From: Austropuccinia psidii | Lineage: Eukaryota; Basidiomycota; Pucciniomycetes; Pucciniales; Sphaerophragmiaceae | DNA: 64,000 bases | Direction: 5' to 3' | NCBI GenBank assembly: GCA_023105745.1 | Contig: JALGQZ010000009.1 | Coordinates: 39,179,359 to 39,243,358 of the forward strand | Part shown: one piece after another, positions 47,687-56,823 of the stretch | How the letters are laid out: every line of letters begins with the position of its first letter | How positions within the stretch are numbered: position 1 is the stretch's first letter | Program-made: the position numbers and the translations under genes | Notes under the pieces: model-generated | What the model was told of the DNA's origin: nothing | Database searches by the model: none | What the model saw: only the letters and a program-made list of their open reading frames with translations

Positions 47687-48215
47687 ATGATCCTCACCAT
47701 GTCTCGTCTCATCTTAGCAGTGGTTATTTCTATTACCCTTTTTTCCATTCTTCTCGTCAATGGCTTCCCATTAGCCATGTTCAATGGCACTTGTTCTGGC
47801 TTGTCCTCCAATAACCCAGCTACTTTGGTAATCCGTTCGCGTTCTAAACCATTTCTCATTCCAACAACTCAAGAGAATACCCAAAATCATTTAGAAACTC
47901 GCAAGATTGCAAAATCAGGTTAGTTTACCTTAACCTATGACATTCAAAAAAACTTGCAAGAGAAATTCCTGAATAAAATCTTTGGCAGGAGGTATACCTT
48001 TTTCAAATACATTTATTTCGAGAAGTCAAATTCAACTTTGACCTCATGAAGCACATAACGAACTTTCTGGAATAATAAATAAAAACATCTTTGGTTTTTT
48101 TCATAAAGCTTCAACAATTAAAACAAAAATAAAAGAAGCAACTGCAAGAGCTGAGTTAGAGGTTGCGGAATTTAATAGAAATTGCACTTTAAAAAAAAAT
48201 AAAATAAATCCATGA
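47687..48215 (+). CDS. Candidate small secreted protein (two exons, predicted)
   Basis: Exon 1 47687-47918 starts ATG after AAACAAAC (good context). Intron 47919-48108 (GTTAGT donor; TTTTTTTCATAAAG acceptor, 190 nt). Exon 2 48109-48215 ends in TGA. Phases agree and give 112 codons. A second Met at residue 5 begins a strong signal peptide (MSRLILAVVISITLFSILLV, probable cleavage after NG). The mature part is ~85 residues with two Cys (NGTCSG, NRNCT) and a charged helix (KEATARAELEVAEF). No family is recognised. The local GC is higher than in the surrounding repeats. It could be a captured host gene fragment or an effector-like secreted protein; expression is unproven. Confidence 0.45.
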
Positions 48216-48288
48216 TGGTAGATATAATCGTTGATGAAAGCAAAAGACAAATTACAAATTTAAAATTCAAAGGAGACCTACTGCTAAA

Positions 48289-48334
48289 CTCATACCTACA
48301 TCAGTGCATCGTGGTTGTGCTTACATCAGCATTT
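48289..48334 (-). repeat. Right arm of a 46-bp inverted repeat
   Basis: CTCATACCTACATCAG...GTGCTTACATCAGCATTT, partner of 46816-46861. The two arms bracket the hairpin and the secreted-protein candidate. Confidence 0.8.
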
Positions 48335-48335
48335 T

Positions 48336-48440
48336 TCATGGTGGTGAGTTGGTAAGGAGATGCCTTGTGTCCAGTAAAATGGCCATGTCATTGGTTCAAG
48401 CCACATTGAAGACATAAAGAAAAAAAATTAATTAAAAATG
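48336..48440 (+). repeat. tRNA-derived SINE-like sequence
   Basis: An A-box-like GGTGGTGAGTTGGTAAGG (from 48340) is followed ~45 nt later by GGTTCAAGCC (48396-48405), a near-exact pol III B box, then an A-rich tail (AAAGAAAAAAAATT). Spacing is tRNA-like. It could be a SINE head or a decayed tRNA. Confidence 0.4.
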
Positions 48441-48907
48441 TCAAAATTTTGGAAAATACTTTCAAAGTTTGGAAAATACCTGAAACCTAACCTTAAAATA
48501 AAGTTAGTTTCCAACCCACAAATTGGCCTCAAAAATCAAAAATTCTAAATTCAAGACAGCAGAAGGAGGATACATAAACAGATTACATAAGCAGGAAGGA
48601 GTTAAGAAAGTATTAGTAATCAGATTACTTGATTAGTAATACTTAGGGAGTAAAAGGATGCAGGTACCATGGAGGATTAGTCAGCAAGTCTAAGGATTAG
48701 TAATAAAGCTCCAATAAGCACCAGCAAAAATACCTCAGATTGGTAAGCAACCCAACAAATTACATCATCAACCAAACAAATGATGCAATGATTTACATAG
48801 ATGACATCATTTAGGTGGGACCACCAGAAAAGAATTTTCCCAGCCAAAAGAAACTGAAAAATTCTAAGTCCCTCTCTTTGAACACCTCCCATGGAGGGCC
48901 CAAAAAT

Positions 48908-48916
48908 TATAAATAG
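48908..48916 (+). promoter_or_regulatory. TATA box (TATAAATAG) in the 3.25-kb insertion
   Basis: A consensus TATA box followed by a pyrimidine-rich stretch (CCTCTCCCCCC), the layout of a U3/R boundary in an LTR. The stretch 48950-49938 downstream is AT-rich and non-coding. Confidence 0.45.
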
Positions 48917-50829
48917 AGGGCCTCTCCCCCCAAATTTTTCCTCTTTCCCTCATGTCTTTTATCCCCCCAAAAGTGGAAAGTGGATTTAAATTCATCCCTG
49001 ACTATCAGGTTAACTAGTCTACAAATATATAATTCTATTATATAAAGGATAAAAAGGCCTTATATAATAGTCTTATAATAAGAAAGTCTTAAAAATAAGA
49101 ATCAGTCTGTTAAAAAAAAGTCTTATAAAAAAAGAAGAAAGCTTTATAATATAATTTGATTATCTAAAAGATAAAAGGCTTTACATAATAGTCTTATGAA
49201 CTTAAATTAAATAAAATAGTATTTTCAAAAGAATTTCACCTTATTATAAGCAATCAAAGCTTTGAAGAAGGAAAAGAAGGGTCATTTAGTTATTTTTTTA
49301 AGGAGTTAATATTATTATTTAATTTCATAAAGTTATACTTTGGTTACTACAAAGAGATTTTTTATTAATTATAAAGGAAAATATTTATTATAGGAATACA
49401 TTGATTTTATCTTATTAAAAGAGGAAGAAGTAGTTTAAAATTAGATTATCAAAGAATGTCTATTAAATAGTCTGGTCATATCAGAATCTCATTATATCAA
49501 AAATAAATACATAATAAATCATAAGCCATATAAAAAAAGTGTTTGATTGTTTCTTTTAGTATTATTATTAGCCTAGTGTCTCCAGATTATATTGAATTAT
49601 TGTTGTAGTAGTATTTTGTGTGATTTGTGATAGTTTTTTCTTCTTTTGGTTAATTAAATAGTGTTATATTCAAAAGGTTAAATAAATATTTTGATATCAA
49701 GCAAAGTCTGATTGAGTCTGTTGAATACACTTTTCTGAATTAGCCACCATCAATAAATAAATTGATTGTGAACTCAAGTTAAGATAATTCAGCATTTTTC
49801 AGGAAGGGCAGTTCAGATTATTCTGACACACAAGCAGAGAAAGGGTTACAAGCTTGAACAGCAATTCAAAACTGTTTTCTTGTAATTTCCCCTTCCAGGT
49901 ACTGCCTTATTTTATCCCACACAAGAGGAGTTCCCACAGTATGACACGTAGAATGCTGTACAGAATATGTATGGGACCCCAGTATTGACTAACATATGAG
50001 GTATTGAAGTAAAAGCAAGCTTATTTGTCTATTTGACACCTCATATTTATGGGTATGGGATATTATCCCATGGTAAGGCTGTAATGGTCAGAATGTGGGA
50101 TTTTGACCTTAAAACAGCTATACCTTTGTCAGTTCTTGAGATATCAACATCAAATGTGAACCGGTGTGTAGCCCTGTATGTGTTCTACACAATGGTACCT
50201 TATTTGATATGGTTATCATTAAATATGGCAAAGTTATGCCATGTACAAGATTTTTGTACATATGCATGTTTTAGGCAAAAAGCTGTATTGAGCTTGTTTG
50301 CCCCATACCTTCTGCTGTAGTTGAGATATGGTGAAGTGGATGACACCATCAGATAGCCCTGATTGTGCTCTTTACAAAAAGACCCCACTTCAAGTATCTC
50401 ACACTAAAACTGCAGAAGTTAGATGAGAGGTGAATGTTTGGTTCACCCTTATTTGGCCTGAAATTGACCATAACTCCAGTAATATTGGTTCTAGCTCAGT
50501 TTGGCTGGAACCATTGGATAGCACTGGCCTAGAGCTTCACTTTGAGTACCCATTCAATGGGGTTAAGCCTCTCCTTCTAGATTTTAGATGAGAGGTGAAA
50601 ATTAAGGTTTATGCTCAGAAATAACTTTGAGCAGGAATAACTTTGTTATTCTTTGTCCTATGGTGATGGGACTTATATTTTCAGAAAAGAGTGAGTTTCC
50701 TCTTTTGTTTGATACTTTTTTGAGCTTATTTGGCTCAGCTCTATGTTTTGGTGGTATCTTGGCTATACCATTGGTTTATGGTATTTTGGCTATCATGCTT
50801 GTGCTCTGGTTTTGGGTCACAGGCTGACA

Positions 50830-51973
50830 ATCATAATGAATTCCAACCAATAAACCAATGAAATTGAAAACTCCAATAAGACCTGAATTCAGAAAGAAAA
50901 ATAAAAATTCGCTTTGATTGAAAATTCATAATAAAGTTAAATGGTCAGAAGAATTTAAGAAATGAGAAAGAGGATCATTTTTTATATGAATCAAATGAGA
51001 TAATCAATTTTCACACTAATTTAGGTGAAAAAATAAATTATAAATGTCTTTCTCCAAGAAAGAGTCAAAACATATATACCTTGTATATATTATTATGGGA
51101 AAAAATATCATTATATATTTTTTTGAATGAAGTATTGTTATTGTAACTATGAATACTAATGGCAATAATCAATTTCAACCCCATTTTTCATGAAAAAATG
51201 CATTATAAAATTGCTTCTTGAAAAAAAAATTAAATTATATATACTCTGTATATATTTCCAAACAAAATCAGTAAGAAATTATGAATATATACTTTCTACA
51301 AGACTCAATTATTATTGAAACTATCAATAATAATCATTATAATCAATTTTCAAACCACTTTAGGTAAAAAATGAATTATAAGGGTATTTTTATAAGAAAA
51401 TCTCAAACAATATACACTTTTTATATATTATTATAAAAAAATTAAAAAAAATGTGATTATATATTTTTTGTAAGCTTATTATTAAAATTATCAATAATAA
51501 TGATTAAATTAGATTTCTCACACCAATTTGTGTTAAAAATTAAATTATAAAAGTTTTCCATAAAGAAAAATCTAAGTAGCATATACTTTGTATATATTAT
51601 GAGAAAACATTCACTAAAAGAAAATATGACTACATATTTTTAATAAAAGTTTTTATAAACATAAGTTATATATTCAAAACTCTTTAGAACCATGAAGGGA
51701 GGAAAAAAAATTTTTCATTAAATTTAAAGTATACTGTATTGATAATTTTTATTATTATATGTTTTTTATATTATTTATATTTTATGAATAAAAAAAATCA
51801 GAAAAAAGAAAAAAAATGAATCCCCTTTGGGGCTTCTGATCGCTCAATAAAATACTAAATAAGAAATAAAAAAGGTATAGAAACGCTAAAAAGCATAGTA
51901 ATGAGCAGAAAACAGTGAAAATAAGCTAATTTTTTTCCTAAAATAAGTAAAAAACTAGGCAAGGCCCCCAAAA
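50830..51973 (-). other. Leader of element D, right part, ending in a primer-site-like motif
   Basis: Non-coding. It includes the tandem repeat at 51003-51680 and ends with AGGCAAGGCCCCCAAAA (51957-51973), the reverse of TTTTGGGGGCCTTGCC, which resembles the primer site of C and B. The next base begins a TGCCAGG LTR terminus. Confidence 0.5.
51003..51680. repeat. Degenerate AT-rich tandem repeat, ~165-175-bp unit, four units
   Basis: Units begin at about 51003, 51168, 51342 and 51508 with ATCAATTTTCACAC-like starts. Each has AAATTATAA, then a TATATAC..TGTATATATT block, then CAATAATAAT. Units are diverged. Confidence 0.65.
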
Positions 51974-52370
51974 TGCCAGGGTGACTCCATGATATAGCAT
52001 TACAATCATAATACAAATCCATACATTTCAGTGTGATACAGAAACAATAATGATGAATTGATGGAAAGATTGTTTAAAAGGGATATTCTAAAGATTTTAG
52101 CGATGGTTAGTGCTACTAATAGCCCTGGTTTCAGTGCTTACCTATTGGTTTACAATAATAAACCCTAAAATAATTACAATTATAATTCTACCTGTTTAAT
52201 TATAAGGGTACCACCTCTTTAGGAAGCTATACTATGTAAGAATACTGAGAACAGGATGATTTATTGGCTTTTTGGTGAGGAAAATCCTCCTTTTATCTTG
52301 CTCTGGGGTAGGGGGGTTTTACTCCTGCACACTACCACAGAGTAAAAGGTTTCACTAGTAACCAGGGATA
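51974..52370 (-). repeat. Partial LTR of the TGTCAG family, copy 4 (putative 5' LTR of element D)
   Basis: TGCCAGGGTGACTCCATGAT resembles the family start, and 52100-52330 follows copy 1 (GCCCTGG...CTTACC..TTGG.TTAC, then AGGATGA...CCTCCTTTTATC). Similarity fades near 52370. Its position next to the primer-site motif gives the orientation of the whole family as minus. Confidence 0.55.
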
Positions 52371-52739
52371 ATCTTGCGTCAATTGTCGGCGATTGACTTC
52401 ACGTTGCACAGTGGTCAGTATAAAATCTTGCTTCAGTCGTGTTAGTGTCACTTTATAGTCACTGGATTTAGTGGATCATGTCACGTATGCATCAAGACAA
52501 TGTCAATCGTCACATGTGTCACATGAGAATGTCACTCAAAGCCCAAACCCATTTCCACACTATTCGCAATGTTCTGGTAATTACACCTCATGGTGCTACC
52601 CAGCAGTTTGGAATGCTCATATTGGTGCATGAGAAGACTTCTGCCTCACCAGTTTACCATGCCTACTCTCACACTTGAGTGGCTTCCACCTCCCCGCCTA
52701 ATCCTCTCTGACACTTAGCATGCCTACGCGCCCGCACCC
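52371..52739. other. Unassigned stretch of mixed composition
   Basis: Rich in GTCAC/TCAC words (52440-52540). The 66-codon ORF at 52478 has no recognisable domain. It leads into the minisatellite. Confidence 0.3.
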
Positions 52740-53330
52740 CCCTCCAGATGAGACTCTGACACTGCCCCCCATCTCCGCCCTCACCACCCCTGCCTCATCT
52801 TCTCCTTGGCTTAAAATCCTTACGCTGCTGAATAGCCCTCAAGTTATGCCTCCGGTGCTCCTTACCATCCTTATGCTCGTGGAGTGCCTTCCCAACATGC
52901 ATCCGACACCGCTTACCATCCTTACGCTTGCAGTGCCCTCCTGACATGCCTCCAATGCCACTTACCATCCTTATGCTTGCAGTGACCTCGCGACATGCCT
53001 CCGTTGCCGCTTACCCTCCTTCCACTTGTATAGTGCCTTCCCGACATGCCTCCGACGCCACTTACCATTCTTAAGATTGTAAAGTGCCTTCCCAACATGC
53101 CTCCGATGCTGCTTACCATCCTTACGCTTTCAGTGCCCTCCCAACATGCCCCCGACACCCCCTCACACTGGCCTGATCCTTAAGCTCCTGCAGCCCCCTC
53201 AAGATGAGACTACAATGCCGCCCCCCATCTCCACCCTCACCACCCCCACCTTTTCTTCTCTGCCGCTTACAATTTTTATGCTCCCGCAGCGCCCTCAAGA
53301 TGTGCCTCTGAGGCCACCCTCAACCCCCCT
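52740..53330. repeat. GC-rich minisatellite, ~50-bp unit, within a larger duplication
   Basis: Units with CTTACCATCCTTACGCTTGCAG...ACATGCCTCCGA start at 52861, 52912, 52961, 53010, 53061 and 53112 (period 49-51 bp). The flanks 52740-52860 and ~53195-53320 are diverged copies of each other (GATGAGACT...CCCCCCATCTCC.CCCTCACCACCCC). Pro/Thr/Leu-rich ORFs here are by-products of the repeat. Confidence 0.75.
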
Positions 53331-53581
53331 TACGCCTAATCCTCTCACTGCCGCTTACCATCCTTATTCTCAGGTACAGTGGCTTGTTGGCATAAATGTT
53401 GAATGCAATCAGGGAGATATGCTGAGTGACCATCTCTGCCAACAGGTTCTGGGGGGAAATTGGTGGGTATATTCACAATGTTGTGGTTAGGGCTTAAATC
53501 ATGAGGCTCACAAATTTAAACCTAATAAGTGGACTATTTAATACCCAAATTGTATCCTCTGTTTCCCCGACAAAAACCATT
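53331..53581. other. Spacer without recognisable features
   Basis: Mixed-composition sequence between the minisatellite and the foldback; no ORF or motif of note. Confidence 0.4.
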
Positions 53582-53731
53582 TTATTTCATATCATTCAAA
53601 TGGAACACTTTGCTTAGTCTTTACCTCATGAGCATTGAATAGTTCAAAAGTTGACTTTAGTAGGTTTCCCACTAGTCAACTTTATTCAATGTCTCACAGG
53701 GAAGTGATTTCATTTGAATGATATGAAATAA
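53582..53731. repeat. Foldback / MITE-like element
   Basis: A 150-nt imperfect hairpin. The outer arms TTATTTCATATCATTCAAATG (53582-53602; reverse complement at 53711-53731) match perfectly over 21 bp. Inner pairs CATTGAATA/TATTCAATG and AAAGTTGACT/AGTCAACTTT extend the arms to ~75 nt. No clear target duplication. Confidence 0.7.
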
Positions 53732-54117
53732 TTTGCAACACATCACTTGCTTGAATTTCCCGACAAATCATCTTTTGAAAATCCATGACAAGCTCAATAG
53801 ATATGGATGGAAGGTTCCAAGGCTGTTGATTGGCAGGTTTCTTTTGGTCAGCTTGTGGTTCTGAAATGTCTTTTTTCTAGAAAATTCACTAACTATTGCA
53901 CTGATTTAAATTGATATTTAACTTCTTTCAAACTTTCCAAAACTCTCCAATATTGATATTAACTAACAAAGAATCAGTGATCTTGAACTTATTTAACTTC
54001 CACCACTTTCAGAACTCCCGCCTTTTTCCTTCAATTTTGATCTTTTTATTCTACAATTTTCAATCAGGTTATCAATGAACTCATAACCATCTATTTACTT
54101 AATAAACTACCCCCACT
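53732..54117. other. Upstream region of the gene remnant
   Basis: AT-rich with CT-rich stretches near 53990-54060; may hold a promoter for the next gene but no specific element is seen. Confidence 0.3.
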
Positions 54118-54540
54118 ATGCCCCAAATCATGGCAAATTCAACTGAATTCCATGAACAAACAGCTTCAGCCCCAGAGAGTGGAAGTGAAATCTCTGATAT
54201 GGTCAGTAGTCATGAATTAGGCATTGAAGTAGAGAGCCTGGCACATGAAAGTAATCCAGATCCACCAGTTCTTCTGGAATATGAGCATAGATTTATCTTG
54301 AATATTCTTAGTCTCTCCAAACCTGATACTTTTTTCATAGCCTTTATTTCAGCTCAGCCTCCAAGCTCTCAGAAACCAAATTTTAAAAGCTATGAGAAGG
54401 AAACGAATGTTGAACCTTGTGCACCTACAGAAGATGCTGGGCAATATGAAGTAGTTTTCATTGGGGAGGTGGAAATTATATCCAAGGAACAATTTCTCTC
54501 AAACATTGCTCAAACAATCCCAAGGCTTGAAAAAATTTAA
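54118..54540 (+). pseudogene. First exon-like ORF of a rust-type repeat protein (broken)
   Basis: 140 codons from ATG (MPQIMANSTEFHEQTASAPE), acidic and Ser/Pro-rich, no known domain. The TAA at 54538 is followed in the same frame by ~32 sensible codons (NDSKIPDYVHQKIAEAMSLL), so the stop looks like a mutation. From memory it resembles a hypothetical protein family of Austropuccinia psidii that is repeated in that genome; unverified. Confidence 0.55.
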
Positions 54541-54679
54541 AATGATAGTAAAATTCCTGATTATGTGCATCAAAAGATTGCTGAAGCAATGAGCCTCCTC
54601 AAAATGAATTTGAACTGTAAGTCCATTACTAATTGAATACAAAAACGTCAAAATGGCTGCTTAAAATATATGGGAAGAT

Positions 54680-55308
54680 GTGGAGGTTGGAGAATCTTTA
54701 CCTGAAGGATCTCGAGTGGTAATTAGATTTCCAGGCAAAGGATCAGGAAAAAGACCAAATATATATGCCACCAAAAAAAGCAACAAAAAATGCTGTACCT
54801 TTGAAGCCGCAAAAGATTCCCGGGATCAGGGTGATGAAATGATCAATGTTGAAGTGGGCCATATTGATAATCAACCTTTTCATACTGAAAGCCCCCCATA
54901 TGCAATGAAACAATCCATGATGAACCTCCACATACTGAAAGCCCCCCCATACTCAATGAAACAATCCATGATGAAACCCCTCCCGCCTCTCCTCAAAATA
55001 TGTAAGCCTTTCAAGAAAGGGAGACAATTAAACATTATATGACTGATATAATTCCTGACCCTGAGCCCAAAGTGTCATCCTCTGCTAATTTTCAGGAAAT
55101 ATTTTTATCCTGCATGGAAGAGCTTGGAGACGGTTTGAATTATCATTCAAATATTACTCAACAATTATGGAAAAGGGGGCTTGATAATATCAATAGGATT
55201 TACAAAAATCGATGGGACAATTTACCAACAAAGGATTCTCATACATTCCTGCCTGTTGGGATTAAGGTGATAAGTAACCAAGAGCTTAAAATGTCAGCCT
55301 GGCTTTAG
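54680..55308 (+). pseudogene. Middle part of the same broken gene (two overlapping ORFs)
   Basis: 54680-55042 (GTG start; basic, GKGSGKRPNIYATKK) contains a ~50-bp duplication (HTESPPYAMKQSMM / HILKAPPYSMKQSMM) and shifts into 55039-55308 (MTDIIPDPEPKVSSS, WKRGLDNINRIYKNRWDNLP). The shift at ~55040 and the duplication both look like damage. Confidence 0.5.
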
Positions 55309-55324
55309 GACCTTGAGATGGCAG

Positions 55325-55394
55325 GTGAGTTTTATCTTTGTGCATGAAATGTGATTATTGGCTTTTGACTGGTGATATAAATTGCAATATACAG
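55325..55394 (+). other. Predicted intron in the broken gene
   Basis: GTGAGT donor after GGCAG, a TTTTGACTGG branch-like stretch, and an AATATACAG acceptor; 70 nt, typical for rust introns. It shows that this locus was once a spliced gene. Confidence 0.5.
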
Positions 55395-56339
55395 GATTAG
55401 ATTTTTTTTAATCCAACAGAAAAAGAAGCTTTTTTTGATAACAGCATTTGGAATCTCAAATTGATGAAGGAATCAGCTAAACCTCCAGATAATCTCCCAA
55501 AATATGAACACTCCTTCTTTAAAATGGTTCAGAGCCTTCTTTACCCCACCAATCCAGTTTAACATTCTTTGAGCAAATGTTATGTTTGAATCCATTAGTT
55601 TAGTCTCATATGATGTGATTGCACCCAAACCATATGTGGCACCAACATCAAATTTGACCTATCCTCTTGGACTCAAATGGGGAGCAGTTGAATACCTTGC
55701 CTCCTGCTTGAGTAAATCAAAGCAACGTGCAACACAGCTTAGCATTGAAGGTGGCAGGCTGACAATGAGATATCAACAAAGCTGCACAAGAACCTGGAGG
55801 ATCTAATGGATACAGTTATCCATTTGATGATTGCGTACAACATGATACGTGCACATACAAAGGTCAAAGTCAATGGCATCAAAGGCAAACTCACAAGCTT
55901 GAAAAGAAATGAGGCCATCAAAGATCTTTTGACATGTCACAAGAATCTCGGAATAAATCAAATTTGCTATGGTATATTAGCGGCTTTCTGTGCGGCGGGG
56001 GTTTGTGGTTTGATGGTATGCTCAGATGACTGGAGAACGATCTCATTTAAAGGGGATCTATAACTCATTGACATTTCCAAAAAAATTTCAGAGGGTAAAA
56101 ATCTAGTGGAGCCGTTGTGGCTATGTACTAATAAGTATATATGTAATTTACTGAATAAAAGTTTCTTCTCATCAGAGTCTTTTAACCCAACTGTACCTCT
56201 TAGATTTGAATTTGCACAATTCTTGGTATTAGACTTTGGTGATGCCTGGGTGGCGAAGCGCAGTCTTGGCTCATGTGATGAGGTCACATTGACTGTACCC
56301 AGGTCAGCTAAGCTTACAACCAGAATTGACCCGTTTTAG
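55395..56339 (+). pseudogene. 3' part of the broken gene
   Basis: Open pieces 55582-55806, 55806-56063 and 56106-56339 can be read as one protein with two or three frameshifts: helical Lys-rich segment (KLHKNLEDLMDTVIHLMIAY), a hydrophobic/Cys block (CYGILAAFCAAGVCGLMVC) and a C-terminus ending TTRIDPF. No family is recognised. Confidence 0.45.
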
Positions 56340-56823
56340 ATTAGCTTTGTACTAGATAGATTGTAATTGTATTTTGCAAAGTTATTTATGAATTTAATAA
56401 TTGTGACTACCTATCCTACTACTGGCCAGATGCCACAGTATGAATACCAATAATAATTGTATGGAGGCATGCCTCCATACACCATTGAAAATACTCCGAC
56501 AAGAAGCAAACTGATTCAGGCAGTTGTGCCCACTATTAGCACACATGGGGCATTGCGGGAAGAGGATTTTATCACTTCCCACCAGCCCATAATAGGCCAA
56601 ATGGCCCTGTTTGTTTCAAGAGGACTAGGATAATTAGGGATCTGCAGCAGGGTGCATATTGCATTCGTGTGTGCTTGCGATATTCCACATGGTTGGATTG
56701 GAAAGTGATTAAATGGGAACAGCAATATATCAAATTGAATAATGCACTATCCACTGAAATTTTCAGGTTCAGGTACTTGACACTTCAAATTTGCAAAGGT
56801 CAGGTGTGATCTTTCATTTTTAG
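56340..56823. other. Spacer with a perfect 22-bp palindrome at 56459-56480
   Basis: The palindrome is GTATGGAGGCA followed by its reverse complement. The rest has no feature; minus-strand ORFs at 56394-56754 are unconvincing. Confidence 0.5.

Larger units (their letters stand above)
46689..49938. mobile_element. 3.25-kb TG...CA insertion inside solo LTR copy 3
   Basis: Begins TGTGGTATGCC, ends TTCCCACA (inverted termini TGTGG/CCACA), flanked by GTAT at 46685-46688 and 49939-49942. Uninterrupted copies 1 and 2 have this GTAT once. No reverse transcriptase or transposase is recognisable. A TATAAATAG box at 48908 and TG...CA ends suggest a solo LTR or non-autonomous LTR element that carries extra sequence. 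The 46944-47174 stretch has short Lys-rich ORFs of no recognisable family. Confidence 0.7.
46136..50829 (-). repeat. Solo LTR of the TGTCAG family, copy 3, split by an insertion
   Basis: TGTCAGGATGAA...CACAGGCTGACA with perfect 5-bp duplications ATCAT (46131-46135, 50830-50834). Family sequence runs to 46688 and resumes at 49943; net length is about 1440 bp like the other copies. Confidence 0.8.

Noticed and set aside
52861..53160. Possible CRISPR-like array
   Set aside because: Units are contiguous and diverged with no spacers, and the DNA is eukaryotic.
52720..53490. Pro/Thr/Leu-rich ORFs in the minisatellite
   Set aside because: Frames follow from repeat units of ~50 bp and break between units; not convincing genes.
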